Shown: positions 1 to 8,240, counted from the stretch's first letter. The stretch: 51,319 bases of DNA from an uncultured Bacteroidia bacterium (GCA_903918045.1 CAIXCY010000033.1:1-51319), one strand, 5' to 3'. Made by a program: numbers and translations. Notes: generated from the letters alone by a model not told the origin.

Positions 1-486
1 GGAAGAGCTATTGGTAATAAACATTTTGGAACCGTTGATAATCCATTGATTATCTTCCAGAGCAGCTTCAGTCTCGACCCCTTTTGCATCTGAACCGGCA
101 TTGTTCTCAGTGAGACCAAATGCCCACAATTTTTCACCCGTGCAGAGGCCTGGCAGATACCTGAGTCGCTGCTCTTCGGTGCCAAATGTGTAAATAGGGG
201 TAATTCCCAGTGAGTTGTGTGCTGCAATTGTAGCTGCAGGTGAACTGTCTACCCGGGCAAGCTCTTCAATCGCAATGATATAGGAGAGGTAATCAAGTCC
301 CTGCCCTCCATATTTTGAGGGCATGGTAATACCAAATAAACCAGCTTCTCCCATTTTAAGGGTTAGATCAACCGGGAATTCTTCCTTTTCATCCTGCAAT
401 ACAGCCAACGGTTTGACTACATTTTCAGCAAATTCCCTCACCTTCTTCCGATATTCTAGGTACTTATTATCCAAAAGCTCATTCAT
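1..486 (-). CDS. Acyl-CoA dehydrogenase, N-terminal part (cut by window edge)
   Basis: The 162 visible codons encode the N-terminal helical domain and the start of the beta domain of a short/medium-chain acyl-CoA dehydrogenase, a FAD enzyme that makes the alpha,beta double bond in fatty-acid or branched-chain acyl-CoA breakdown. Family signs are the Y-GGQGLDY segment near residue 60, the HNSLG segment near 90 and the FGLTENNAGSDA motif near 123-134, which lies by the flavin. The ATG at 486 is preceded by a strong AGGAGG (494-499) seven bases upstream, so the start is secure. The catalytic glutamate and the C-terminal domain lie outside the window. Substrate chain length cannot be told. Confidence 0.93.
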   Translation of the reverse strand, partial: MNELLDNKYLEYRKKVREFAENVVKPLAVLQDEKEEFPVDLTLKMGEAGLFGITMPSKYGGQGLDYLSYIIAIEELARVDSSPAATIAAHNSLGITPIYTFGTEEQRLRYLPGLCTGEKLWAFGLTENNAGSDAKGVETEAALEDNQWIINGSKMFITNSSS

Positions 487-510
487 TATTATTCCTCCTT
501 AAAATTTAGG

Positions 511-536
511 GGAACCCTTTAAAATTTCCGGGTTCC
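511..536 (-). promoter_or_regulatory. Hairpin in the leader of the acyl-CoA dehydrogenase gene
   Basis: The arms GGAACCC and GGGTTCC (7 bp) flank a 12-nt loop and end 25 nt upstream of the start codon, just before the Shine-Dalgarno sequence. There is no U-run after it on the minus strand, so it is not a typical terminator. It could influence translation or mRNA stability. A function is not shown. Confidence 0.35.
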
Positions 537-875
537 AGGTTTAGAAAATTCAGTTTTTTATTAACTCAACCAGATGGTAAATAAACAAAAGAATTTGGAA
601 TAATGTTTAATAAAAAATTAAAAAGATTAAACGCAAACTTTATTATTGAAGTTAAATAGCTAAAGAACAGAGAAATAATAAATATGTAATTAACTATTAT
701 TAACTGTTAATAACGAGGCTTTTGTTAGTTTCTGTCCTGAATATCCCTGACTACGGGATTCATTTGCTTTTAATACTCCTTATGGTGTTCGTCCTTGTCG
801 TATTTTATTTCCTAAATTTAGAATATCGTATTCGGTAATGGGTATGAAATTCAAGCAGATTTATATCCTTTAATT
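537..875. other. AT-rich intergenic region
   Basis: There is no convincing gene here. The stretch lies between two genes on the same (minus) strand, so it should hold the end of the carotenoid transcript and the promoter of the acyl-CoA dehydrogenase. A weak 5-bp hairpin (ATCCC/GGGAT, about 740-757) follows the carotenoid oxygenase. No perfect TAnnTTTG box was found on the minus strand; the closest match (AAAGTTTG, about 633-640) has one mismatch. Confidence 0.5.
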
Positions 876-2312
876 TTATTGAGGAAAAAATTCTCCGTGG
901 AATCCATAGACTACAGGATCAGGAAGTTCCGCCCGGGCAATCTCCTGCATTGTAGTGGCATCAAGAATTAGCAGAAATGAACTGGCTAAACCGGTATCCA
1001 ATACAATCGATAACAGGATACCATCCTCATCATTTTTACTGTTTGGAGAAGGGTAAAAGACAGGCTCCCCCGGATAGCAATCTTTTTGAAACCAATAGGT
1101 GTTGTTACCTGTTTGTGAATTTATTTTAACCAGGCTGTTATAAAATCCCTGTCTCTGCTCCGGATGAACGCTTACGCCATAGACGAACTGGTAACTGCTT
1201 TCTGTATTGAACCGGTTATAATCAATCCGGGGGAGTTCAATACACGCATCAGAGAGTATTTGAACATCCGCTTTTTTTGTGGCGAGGTTTAGCCTAAACC
1301 GACGGATCGTTCCAAAAGGTAACTCCAGGTTCGGCTGCTCCAATTCGCGCAAATAGTATTTTTGAATAATCGATGCATCATCATAGGCATTGATATCCAT
1401 AACTACCTCATTTCCCTCCTCCCAGGCATTCACGTGGTGAAAGCAAAAAAATGGGTCGGTATTAAAGTGAGCTTTCACCTTTCCGGTTGCTTTGTCGATG
1501 ACCCAGATAGAGGCACCATCCTGTGGTCGCCACTGGTGATTCTCAATATAGGGCCTTTTCCAAAATAACAACTCGATGGGAACAACAACCAATGGCCCTG
1601 CCGTGATAATGAAATATTTTTTAGTCATGCCGAATCCGTGAATATAAGCAGGCCTCTTCACAGGGATTGAGGCAATGGGTTTTGCTCCCGGATTTGCAAC
1701 ATCATAGATCTTATAATAGCTGATCATCCCAAATTTCACGACCAGATTATAGGCATGCTCCTTATCAAAATGGGGATGCGCGGTTGTTTTATAGGCAAAT
1801 GCCCCTGGCACAGGTTCGCTGACACCTATCTTTTTAAGCGTTTCAGGATCAAATTCCAGCTGCATCGGGGTTTCACCCAGAGCCATCCACTTCTCTCCAA
1901 TCCGGGCAACTCCAATCTTCGGATTATCCGTCATATTGGGGAGTGAAGGAAAAACGTACGATTGCACTTTTTTAAAGATTGATCTGCACGGATCTGTGGC
2001 GAATTCCGAAAACTTTAATTCGCCGCTTTCTATGGCTCCCTTATAAGACTCACATTCAATAAAACTACAGGTGTAATCCACTTTCCCGCCCCTGATTTCA
2101 AATTTGTGCAAGGCTCCCATTGCATCAAACCAGTGATTCAGCCTTCGGTTTTTCAGGTTGAGCATTCCAGGACCGTTTCGGATAAAAATACCGTTTAGCC
2201 ATTCAGGGATCTTCCCCTGAACGGGAACATTCTTTAAAGAATAAATCTTCTGATTACGGTTTACCCCTAATTCGAAAAATGAGTTTGAGCTATTTAAATT
2301 CCCGGACTCCAT
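876..2312 (-). CDS. Carotenoid oxygenase (RPE65/CCD family)
   Basis: 478 residues, the normal length for a carotenoid cleavage oxygenase, a seven-bladed propeller that holds Fe(II) with four histidines and splits polyene chains with O2. The expected ligands are visible at H179 (AHPHF), H225 (YIHGF), H292/H293 (FHHVNAWE) and H472 (FHGEFFP, very near the C-terminus). RNGPG near residue 45 is also a family signature. It starts 3 nt after the stop of the desaturase gene, so the two are co-transcribed and probably act on the same pigment pathway. No signal peptide is seen; the enzyme is likely cytosolic or membrane-surface bound. The cleavage position, and whether retinal or another apocarotenal is made, cannot be read from sequence. 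Confidence 0.9.
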   Translation of the reverse strand: MESGNLNSSNSFFELGVNRNQKIYSLKNVPVQGKIPEWLNGIFIRNGPGMLNLKNRRLNHWFDAMGALHKFEIRGGKVDYTCSFIECESYKGAIESGELKFSEFATDPCRSIFKKVQSYVFPSLPNMTDNPKIGVARIGEKWMALGETPMQLEFDPETLKKIGVSEPVPGAFAYKTTAHPHFDKEHAYNLVVKFGMISYYKIYDVANPGAKPIASIPVKRPAYIHGFGMTKKYFIITAGPLVVVPIELLFWKRPYIENHQWRPQDGASIWVIDKATGKVKAHFNTDPFFCFHHVNAWEEGNEVVMDINAYDDASIIQKYYLRELEQPNLELPFGTIRRFRLNLATKKADVQILSDACIELPRIDYNRFNTESSYQFVYGVSVHPEQRQGFYNSLVKINSQTGNNTYWFQKDCYPGEPVFYPSPNSKNDEDGILLSIVLDTGLASSFLLILDATTMQEIARAELPDPVVYGFHGEFFPQ

Positions 2313-2315
2313 ATT

Positions 2316-3818
2316 CTATTTATTATTAGGTAGTTTTACTGATGAAATTTCGGAAGCTGCAATTTTTCCGGAGGCCATAACTGCCGGAACACCTGCTCCT
2401 GGATGAACACTGGCGCCAACAAAATACAAATCCTTAAACCATTTTGATTTAACCTGGGGTCGGAAATATCCTGACTGAACCATCGTCGGTTTAATCGCAA
2501 AGGCGGCCCCTTTAAAACTATTGAGTGTTGAAGCAAAATGTAAAGGACTTACCGCGTGCTGGACAACAATATTCTTTTTCAGATCGGGTAAATAATTATC
2601 CTCCAGGAAGGCAAGCACTTTTTCGGTATATTCGGGCAGTGTCACTTTCCAATCAATCTTCCCATCCAGGTTGGGAACCAGCGAAAGGACATAAAACGAT
2701 TCACACCCATCCGGTGCAATCGACGGATCGGATGCAGAAGGCATGTGCAAATATAAACCAAGCTCGCGCGGCATACTTTTTTTTGAAAAAACATCCTTCA
2801 TAAATTGCTTATAATCATTGCCCAATATCAGGTTATGATGAGAAAGCTTTGAGTCGGAATACTTTTTCTTCGTGCCAAAGTAAATGACCACGAGCGAATT
2901 ACTGTATTGAATATTTTTCAGCCAAAAATCAAGACTCCATGGAAGTTTTTCTTTGGGGATAAGATTTTTATAACAAATGGCCAAATCACCATTGCAAACC
3001 AGGCTATCGGTTTTTACGATTGACCCATCTGACAGAATTAATCCAGCAGCCCGCTTATCTTCAATAATCAGGCTGGAAACCTCTGTATTGAGCCGAATTG
3101 TTCCTCCGCATTCTTCGAAAATCTGGCAAAGCGCCTTCACAATTGCTCCTGTTCCTCCGAGACAATAATGGACCCCCCACTCCTTTTCAAAGCCAATGAT
3201 TAAGCCATAGATCGACGGGGTATCAAACGGATTGCCCCCAATAAGCAGCGGGTGAAAAGAGAGGACTTTTCGCATGAAATCATTTTTAACATGCTTTGAA
3301 GCAAAGCCATACATGCTCCGCCAGGTACCCGTCGAAAATACGTAGGGAAAGATCCGTAGAAAACTGAAGAGTGTTGAGAAACTCTTCTCAGTAAATGGAT
3401 GGAACCATTGAAAGATGGCATTCATCTTTTTCAGAAATATTCGGTACCCTGCTATATCCGACGGACTAAATTTTGCAATTTCAGCCTCTGTCTTATCCTG
3501 AGCTCTCCAGTAATTAAAACAATCACCATTACCATTGAAAATCCGGTAAAAAGGATCGAGAGGGATAAAGGTGAGATAGTCCTCCCTCTTCTTCCCTGCA
3601 AGCTCAAACAGTTCATCATACTGATGTGGCGCCGTAATCACGGTGGGGCCACCATCGAATTTAAAACCGTTTAGATCGTATTGATAGCCCCTGCCACCAG
3701 GCTTGTCAAGCTTCTCATAAATAGTCACCTCATGTCCCTGACAGGCGAGCCGAATGGCAGCTGACAAGCCGCCAAACCCACTTCCGATCACTGCTATTTT
3801 CTGACGTCTCAGCTCCAT
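2316..3818 (-). CDS. Phytoene desaturase family protein (CrtI-like)
   Basis: 500 residues. The N-terminus has the dinucleotide-binding motif GSGFGGLSAAIRLA followed by the YEKLDKPGGRG segment. The C-terminus has the family-typical GASVHPGAGVPAV stretch before the last helix. CrtI-type enzymes use FAD to desaturate, or in relatives to isomerise or oxidise, carotenoids at the membrane. It is the middle gene of a minus-strand operon: the DUF2141 gene ends 11 nt upstream and the carotenoid oxygenase starts 3 nt downstream. No phytoene synthase or GGPP synthase is in the window, so the exact substrate (phytoene, or a later intermediate for a CrtD/CrtN-type enzyme) stays open. Confidence 0.88.
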   Translation of the reverse strand: MELRRQKIAVIGSGFGGLSAAIRLACQGHEVTIYEKLDKPGGRGYQYDLNGFKFDGGPTVITAPHQYDELFELAGKKREDYLTFIPLDPFYRIFNGNGDCFNYWRAQDKTEAEIAKFSPSDIAGYRIFLKKMNAIFQWFHPFTEKSFSTLFSFLRIFPYVFSTGTWRSMYGFASKHVKNDFMRKVLSFHPLLIGGNPFDTPSIYGLIIGFEKEWGVHYCLGGTGAIVKALCQIFEECGGTIRLNTEVSSLIIEDKRAAGLILSDGSIVKTDSLVCNGDLAICYKNLIPKEKLPWSLDFWLKNIQYSNSLVVIYFGTKKKYSDSKLSHHNLILGNDYKQFMKDVFSKKSMPRELGLYLHMPSASDPSIAPDGCESFYVLSLVPNLDGKIDWKVTLPEYTEKVLAFLEDNYLPDLKKNIVVQHAVSPLHFASTLNSFKGAAFAIKPTMVQSGYFRPQVKSKWFKDLYFVGASVHPGAGVPAVMASGKIAASEISSVKLPNNK

Positions 3819-3829
3819 AGAAAATACGA

Positions 3830-4258
3830 TTAGTAGTTTATAGAAATTGTCAAAGCAGATTGATCCATTCCATGCGCAAAAATTGCCTGTTGAAATTTTG
3901 GCGCGCTCAATTTATTCTTAATATTATTTGAAACTCCATACCCCTCCTTGGGTATACCTAAAAAATTTGTATTCAAAATAGCGTCTCCATTGGTATCATG
4001 AAAAAGTGCAATGGCATATTTACCGGGAGGGACATCCTTCAAATGTACGACAATATCACCTTTTTGGGCGGGACTTTTTCCCAGTTTAATTGCTTTACCC
4101 GGATTTTGAGGAAATCCCTCCGGGGAATCAAATAGAGCAACCATTATCTCCCCCTTCTGATTACTGATACCTGTTACCGTTACGTCAATATCACCTCGTT
4201 GAGTATCGTAAAAATTCAGGTGATTAATAAAGAGTGAAAAAATTATATAGATGATCAT
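3830..4258 (-). CDS. DUF2141 domain protein, exported
   Basis: 142 residues from the ATG at 4258; a TTG ten codons upstream (4288) is also open, but the ATG places a hydrophobic secretion signal (MIIYIIFSLFINHL) at the N-terminus. The body is a small beta-sandwich with the DUF2141 pattern: GISNQKGEIMVALF, then the DVPPGKYAIALFHD segment and NTNFLGIPKEGYGVSNN at the end. The family is common in Bacteroidota and, from general knowledge, often sits beside carotenoid genes. Its biochemical role is unknown. It is the first gene of the carotenoid operon and is divergent from the TonB-dependent receptor. Confidence 0.82.
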   Translation of the reverse strand: MIIYIIFSLFINHLNFYDTQRGDIDVTVTGISNQKGEIMVALFDSPEGFPQNPGKAIKLGKSPAQKGDIVVHLKDVPPGKYAIALFHDTNGDAILNTNFLGIPKEGYGVSNNIKNKLSAPKFQQAIFAHGMDQSALTISINY

Positions 4259-4335
4259 GTTTGATGAATTTAGTTTTTCATTAAACAATGATGGCTAAGT
4301 ATTGTTTATTTTAGATAAATATAACTAAAATAATA

Positions 4336-6786
4336 ATGCTCAGTTTAATCAATAAGAATATTTTGGCTGCTGTAAAATCAATATTAATAACTCTTTTTTG
4401 TTTTGGGTACCTGTCGGCCTCTGCTCAGCAGCAAGTGGGGCTTATTAATGGATTTGTGCGTGATTTGGTCACGCAGGTTCCGGTACCAAATGTTAAAGTT
4501 CAGGTAATTGGAACAAACTTTAGTGCATTAACTGACAGCACCGGATTTTACCGGATAAGGCAACTTCCAACAAAAACCTGGTCTGTTGAAGCATATGCAC
4601 TTGGGTATAAAATCGTTCAGAAATTCGATATTCCGGTTACTACGGGAAACGCCTCAGAAATAAATTTCGAACTGGAAGAATCGTTAAAGGAGTTAGCTCA
4701 GGTTGAGGTCAGGGCGAATTTCTTTAAACCTTCGGGGGCGGTAAATTCGATTCAGAGTCTCGGAATAAATGAAATAGCTAAATATCCGGGTGCAAATTTT
4801 GATATGTCAAAAGTTGTGCAATCTTTGCCCGGAGTTTCGGGGTCTGTAGGATTTAGAAATGATATCATTATCAGAGGGGGTGCACCCAATGAGAATGCCT
4901 ATTTTCTTGACGGTATCGAGATCCCCTCGATCAATCATTTTGCAACGCAGGGGGCATCCGGCGGACCTGTCGGATTGCTCAATGTTTCGTTTATTGAGAG
5001 TGTGACCCTCCATACATCGGCCTTCCCTGCTAAATACGATAATCCACTTTCAGGAGTCCTGGTTTTCAAGCAACGAACGGGTAACCCGATGAAGGTTCAG
5101 AGCAATTTCAGATTAAGTGCCAGTGAGGCAGCCTTCACCACCGAGGGTCCCCTTGGAAAGAAGGGGGGGGCAACAACATTTATTGCCTCAGTGAGACGGT
5201 CCTACCTGAAACTGATATTCCAGATCATTGATCTTCCCTTTGTGCCCGATTACTGGGATTACGAATATAAAATTACCCATAAACCGAATTCAAGGAATGA
5301 ATTTAATTTCCTTGGTATCGGGGCAATAGACAATTTTACGTTTATGAAGCCCAAAAACCTGACCCTTGCAAACCAGGCAATACTAGACCAGATTCCGCTT
5401 AACAGTCAACGCTCGAATACTCTTGGCGCATCATGGCGCCATGCCCTGGATAAAGGTTATTTTCTGCTGGCGGTCAGTCATAACAGCCTGTTTAATACGG
5501 CAAAAAAGTATCAGTCTTATGCCGCTCAGAATGATAGCAACCAAATTCTGCGTTACAGCTCGGTAGAAGCAGAAACGAGGATGAGGATGGATGTGAATTA
5601 TTCTTCCGGTCAATGGCAGCTAAATTATGGAACAGTACTTATAAATACAAGTTATACTAACTCGACTTTTCAGCGAAGGGCCGGTTATGAGGCAAACTTT
5701 GAGACTGCCCTGCAGCTTTGGCGCTATGGGGCATACCTCCAAATTAACAGGAGAGTTCTGGACAATAAACTATCCTTAAATTTAGGAAGCAGGATCGATG
5801 GAAACAACTTTACTGAAAATGGAAATAAGCTGTTAAATACTTTTGCCCCGCGATTCGCAGCTACCCTAAGTATTACTCCTGAATTAAATGCAAATTTCTC
5901 CTTAGGCAGGTATTACAAATTACTCCCTTATACGGTACTTGGTTACCAGGAAAATAATCAATATGTAAATAAAAGGAATAATTACACGCAATCGGATCAT
6001 ATCGTGACAGGTCTTGAATGGCTTCCATCCAATTCGATACGGATTACACTTGAAGGATTTTACAAGAAGTACAGCTCCTATCCCGTTTCTATAAACGATA
6101 AAATTTCATTGGCTAACCTTGGGGGTAATTTTGGAGTATTGGGAAATGAACGTATTTCGAGTGACGGATTGGGAAAGAGCTATGGTGCAGAATTTATGTT
6201 GCAAAAGAGACTCACAAGCCACGTCTATGGAATTCTTGCCTATACCTACTATTACAGTCTTTTTACCGGCAGTGATCCAACTAAATATATACCATCTGCA
6301 TGGGATAATCGTCATTTAGTCTCCTTTACCGGAGGGTATAAGTTCAGTAACAATTGGGAACTTGGAGTCCGTTTCAGATATCAGGGGAAAGCACCTTCAA
6401 CACCATACGATATTGAAAAAAGCCTTGAAAATTATCCGTTTACGAATGCGCCTGTGCTTGATTATGCCAAAATAAATTCAGAGAGGCTTCCCACATTTAA
6501 TGCAGCCGATGTTCGTCTGGATAAGAAATGGAATTTCAGACATTTCACCCTTGATCTGTTCCTGGATATTCAAAATCTGTATAACAGCAAAAACCCTGTT
6601 CAACCCGGGATGACCTTAAAAAGAAATCCTGACAATACGATTGCCACAAACACCGGGGCTCCCTATAATCCGGGATTATATTCAAATCCTGAGGCTCCAA
6701 ACAACAGGTTGTCTGCAATTCCAGCTATTTTACCGCAAACAAGTGGTTCCATTTTGCCAAGTATGGGATTTGTAATTGAGTTTTGA
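4336..6786 (+). CDS. TonB-dependent receptor with carboxypeptidase-D regulatory-like domain
   Basis: 816 residues. A signal peptide ends near SASAQQ (residue 31). A CarboxypepD_reg-like beta-sandwich follows (about 35-120), then the plug domain (about 140-235, with PGVSGSVGFRNDIIIRGG) and a long beta-barrel ending in the aromatic tail VIEF typical of outer-membrane proteins. No SusD partner follows, so this is a stand-alone receptor rather than a SusCD polysaccharide importer. Its ligand is unknown. It is divergent from the carotenoid operon, and the two share a 77-nt intergenic region. Confidence 0.92.
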   Translation: MLSLINKNILAAVKSILITLFCFGYLSASAQQQVGLINGFVRDLVTQVPVPNVKVQVIGTNFSALTDSTGFYRIRQLPTKTWSVEAYALGYKIVQKFDIPVTTGNASEINFELEESLKELAQVEVRANFFKPSGAVNSIQSLGINEIAKYPGANFDMSKVVQSLPGVSGSVGFRNDIIIRGGAPNENAYFLDGIEIPSINHFATQGASGGPVGLLNVSFIESVTLHTSAFPAKYDNPLSGVLVFKQRTGNPMKVQSNFRLSASEAAFTTEGPLGKKGGATTFIASVRRSYLKLIFQIIDLPFVPDYWDYEYKITHKPNSRNEFNFLGIGAIDNFTFMKPKNLTLANQAILDQIPLNSQRSNTLGASWRHALDKGYFLLAVSHNSLFNTAKKYQSYAAQNDSNQILRYSSVEAETRMRMDVNYSSGQWQLNYGTVLINTSYTNSTFQRRAGYEANFETALQLWRYGAYLQINRRVLDNKLSLNLGSRIDGNNFTENGNKLLNTFAPRFAATLSITPELNANFSLGRYYKLLPYTVLGYQENNQYVNKRNNYTQSDHIVTGLEWLPSNSIRITLEGFYKKYSSYPVSINDKISLANLGGNFGVLGNERISSDGLGKSYGAEFMLQKRLTSHVYGILAYTYYYSLFTGSDPTKYIPSAWDNRHLVSFTGGYKFSNNWELGVRFRYQGKAPSTPYDIEKSLENYPFTNAPVLDYAKINSERLPTFNAADVRLDKKWNFRHFTLDLFLDIQNLYNSKNPVQPGMTLKRNPDNTIATNTGAPYNPGLYSNPEAPNNRLSAIPAILPQTSGSILPSMGFVIEF

Positions 6787-7050
6787 CCAGCATCAGGGAT
6801 TCAAAACTCGATAACTATCGATTTCAGTCTTTTAAGCTTTCCTTTAATTCCAAGGATGCAACAGGATTGTATCTGTCAGTTCCAATAAAAGTGGTGTAAT
6901 TTCAAAGATTTGATATTTTTTTTAAATTCCGGTTCGACGTTATCAGTTTCGTTTTCTTTCAGTTTTAGCCTATTTTATTTTGTGCTGTTTGATCCCGTTC
7001 TGTGTTAAAATTAATTTGCAATTAATTTTCAATTATAAAAAAATATATAT
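6787..7050. other. Non-coding AT-rich stretch after the TonB receptor
   Basis: No gene, RNA or clear hairpin terminator is recognised. Base composition becomes strongly AT-rich from about 6900, marking the edge of the accessory islet that runs to the tRNA-Asn gene. Confidence 0.4.
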
Positions 7051-7275
7051 TCAATAAAGTACCAACAAACAAAATTTGTATTCACCGTCTCGCTCCAATT
7101 TCCTGATAAGAGATTTAAAATCATCCCAATCCATACTTGTCGTTGTCGTTTTTGTACAAGGGGTATCCAATGTTGCTTTTTTCGGGGGGAAGGAACAACT
7201 TATCACCGTCTTACCAATCAAATATGTAAATCCATTATACACAATCGTCTCACTATTTTGCGAAAGAGTCAGCAT
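7051..7275 (-). pseudogene. Possible remnant of a tyrosine recombinase/integrase
   Basis: 74 codons. The C-terminal 25 residues (MDWDDFKSLIRKLERDG then EYKFCLLVLY) resemble the segment of Bacteroidota phage-type integrases that just precedes the GLRxSD active-site arginine motif. The frame stops directly after this, and none of the catalytic residues (R, H-x-x-R, Y) follow in any frame. The likely reading is a truncated integrase fragment; a chance open frame is the alternative. It overlaps the end of the 21-nt repeat array by 9 nt in a different frame. Confidence 0.33.
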
Positions 7276-7477
7276 ACAATGTAAAGGTGTCAGCGAGCAT
7301 TGTTAGATTGTAATATGACATTGTTAAAGTGTCAGCAACTATTATAAGATTGTAAACTGACCTTGTTATAGTGTCACTGGGCATTGCAACGATATCATTG
7401 AGGAATGCAGCTATATCACTGGGCAATGCAACGCTGTCAGCGGGCAATGTTAGTCTGAGCCCGATTTGTTCAAGCAT
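7253..7477 (-). CDS. Small hypothetical protein made of heptad repeats
   Basis: A 74-residue open frame that reads straight through the 21-nt repeat array, giving about nine seven-residue units such as LTLPADS, VALPSDI, LTMLADT and FTLYADS. Because 21 is a multiple of 3, an uninterrupted frame is partly a by-product of the repeat, so this may not be a real gene. If expressed, it would be a short, regular, possibly elongated peptide with a hydrophobic residue and a D/N at fixed places. No signal peptide or known domain is seen. Confidence 0.3.
   Translation of the reverse strand: MLEQIGLRLTLPADSVALPSDIAAFLNDIVAMPSDTITRSVYNLIIVADTLTMSYYNLTMLADTFTLYADSFAK
7267..7455. repeat. Nine tandem degenerate 21-nt units
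   Basis: Units begin at 7267, 7288, 7309, 7330, 7351, 7372, 7393, 7414 and 7435, each exactly 21 nt. Typical starts are TGTCAGCGAGCATTG, TGTCACTGGGCATTG and TATCACTGGGCAATG. Several alternate so that a 42-nt period is also visible (TGTCAGC then TGTAA). There are no spacers, so this is not a CRISPR array. It is either a coding heptad repeat on the minus strand or a non-coding tandem array. Confidence 0.75.
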
Positions 7478-7570
7478 AATCTTCTGAATTATTGGGTTAT
7501 AGTTTTTAATGTTCAGATCTGTTCAGTCATTTTAACGCAATCCATGGTTACATACTCCGATTTTTTTTCA

Positions 7571-7578
7571 TACTTTTG
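7571..7578 (+). promoter_or_regulatory. Candidate -7 box for the mntA-hepT pair
   Basis: TACTTTTG matches the Bacteroidota -7 consensus TAnnTTTG exactly. It ends only 4 nt before the preferred mntA ATG (7583), so transcription would start at or next to the start codon, giving a leaderless or nearly leaderless mRNA. No good -33 TTTG is seen. Confidence 0.4.
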
Positions 7579-7582
7579 CTAT

Positions 7583-7885
7583 ATGAATCTGATTGATAGC
7601 AATATTGACAATGTACGTACTTTGTGCAAATTACATAAAGTGCAAAGGCTATTCGTTTTTGGATCTGTTTTGTCAGACAGATTTCAAAATGATAGTGATA
7701 TTGACTTAATTGTTGATTTTCAAGGTGTAGAATTGTATGATTATGCAGACAACTATTTTGATTTTAAAGAGTCACTGGAAAATCTGTTTAAGCGGGAAGT
7801 TGACCTTCTGGAAGATAAAGCGATAAGAAATCCATACCTTAGACAATCAATAGATTCAAGTAAACAACTTGTTTATGGATCCTGA
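7583..7885 (+). CDS. mntA: MNT-type nucleotidyltransferase antitoxin (MntA family)
   Basis: 100 residues from the ATG at 7583. The frame is open back to 7466, but the upstream 39 residues are not family-like. The minimal nucleotidyltransferase signature GSX10DXD is present: G27-S28 followed by D38-I-D40, with a further acidic residue in the REVDLLED segment. In characterised pairs, MntA proteins silence the partner HEPN toxin by attaching AMP to a tyrosine next to its active site. Here the gene overlaps hepT by 11 nt, the usual antitoxin-first order with translational coupling. It lies in the AT-rich islet beside tRNA-Asn. Confidence 0.87.
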   Translation: MNLIDSNIDNVRTLCKLHKVQRLFVFGSVLSDRFQNDSDIDLIVDFQGVELYDYADNYFDFKESLENLFKREVDLLEDKAIRNPYLRQSIDSSKQLVYGS

Positions 7886-8213
7886 AATAAAAACCTGGCT
7901 TTTTGATGTATTGCAATCAATAACGGAGATTGAGAGCTATTTTGAAGGAAAGCCCAAAAGGTTTGATGAGTATATTGCAGATATCAAGACCAAGAGAGCG
8001 GTTGAAAGGGACATTGAAATTATTGGGGAAGCAGTTAACCGAATTCTAAAAAAGGACAAAGATTTCAAAATAGAAAATGCTCAAAAAATTATTGGCGCAA
8101 GAAACAGGATTGCCCATGGATCTGATAAGATTTCTGATGATTTATTATGGAGCATAGTTATAAATCACTTGCCAAAGCTCAAATCAGAGATCGCTGTTCT
8201 GATCGAGGAATAA
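7875..8213 (+). CDS. hepT: HEPN-domain ribonuclease toxin (HepT, DUF86 family)
   Basis: 112 residues from the ATG at 7875; a TTG two codons upstream (7869) is the alternative start. It is an all-helical DUF86/HEPN protein with the RX4H RNase motif as R76-N77-R-I-A-H81. The family's target for AMP attachment is normally a tyrosine two residues after the histidine (RX4HXY); here that position is serine (H81-G-S83). The partner MntA-type gene overlaps its 5' end. Either the serine is used instead, or the antitoxin works by binding or through another residue. Confidence 0.87.
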   Translation: MDPEIKTWLFDVLQSITEIESYFEGKPKRFDEYIADIKTKRAVERDIEIIGEAVNRILKKDKDFKIENAQKIIGARNRIAHGSDKISDDLLWSIVINHLPKLKSEIAVLIEE

Positions 8214-8240
8214 TCACCATATTTAGTTTCCCACTTTTTG

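Noticed and set aside
4259-4288. TTG start ten codons upstream for the DUF2141 protein
   Set aside because: The ATG at 4258 directly begins a secretion signal; the upstream residues are polar and would hide it.
7267-7455. Tandem repeats considered as a CRISPR array
   Set aside because: The 21-nt units abut with no spacers, differ from one another, and no cas gene is in the window.
7466-7582. Longer N-terminus for the MntA protein
   Set aside because: The extra 39 residues are hydrophobic and unlike the family, which begins about 20-25 residues before the GS motif; a -7 promoter box lies inside this stretch.
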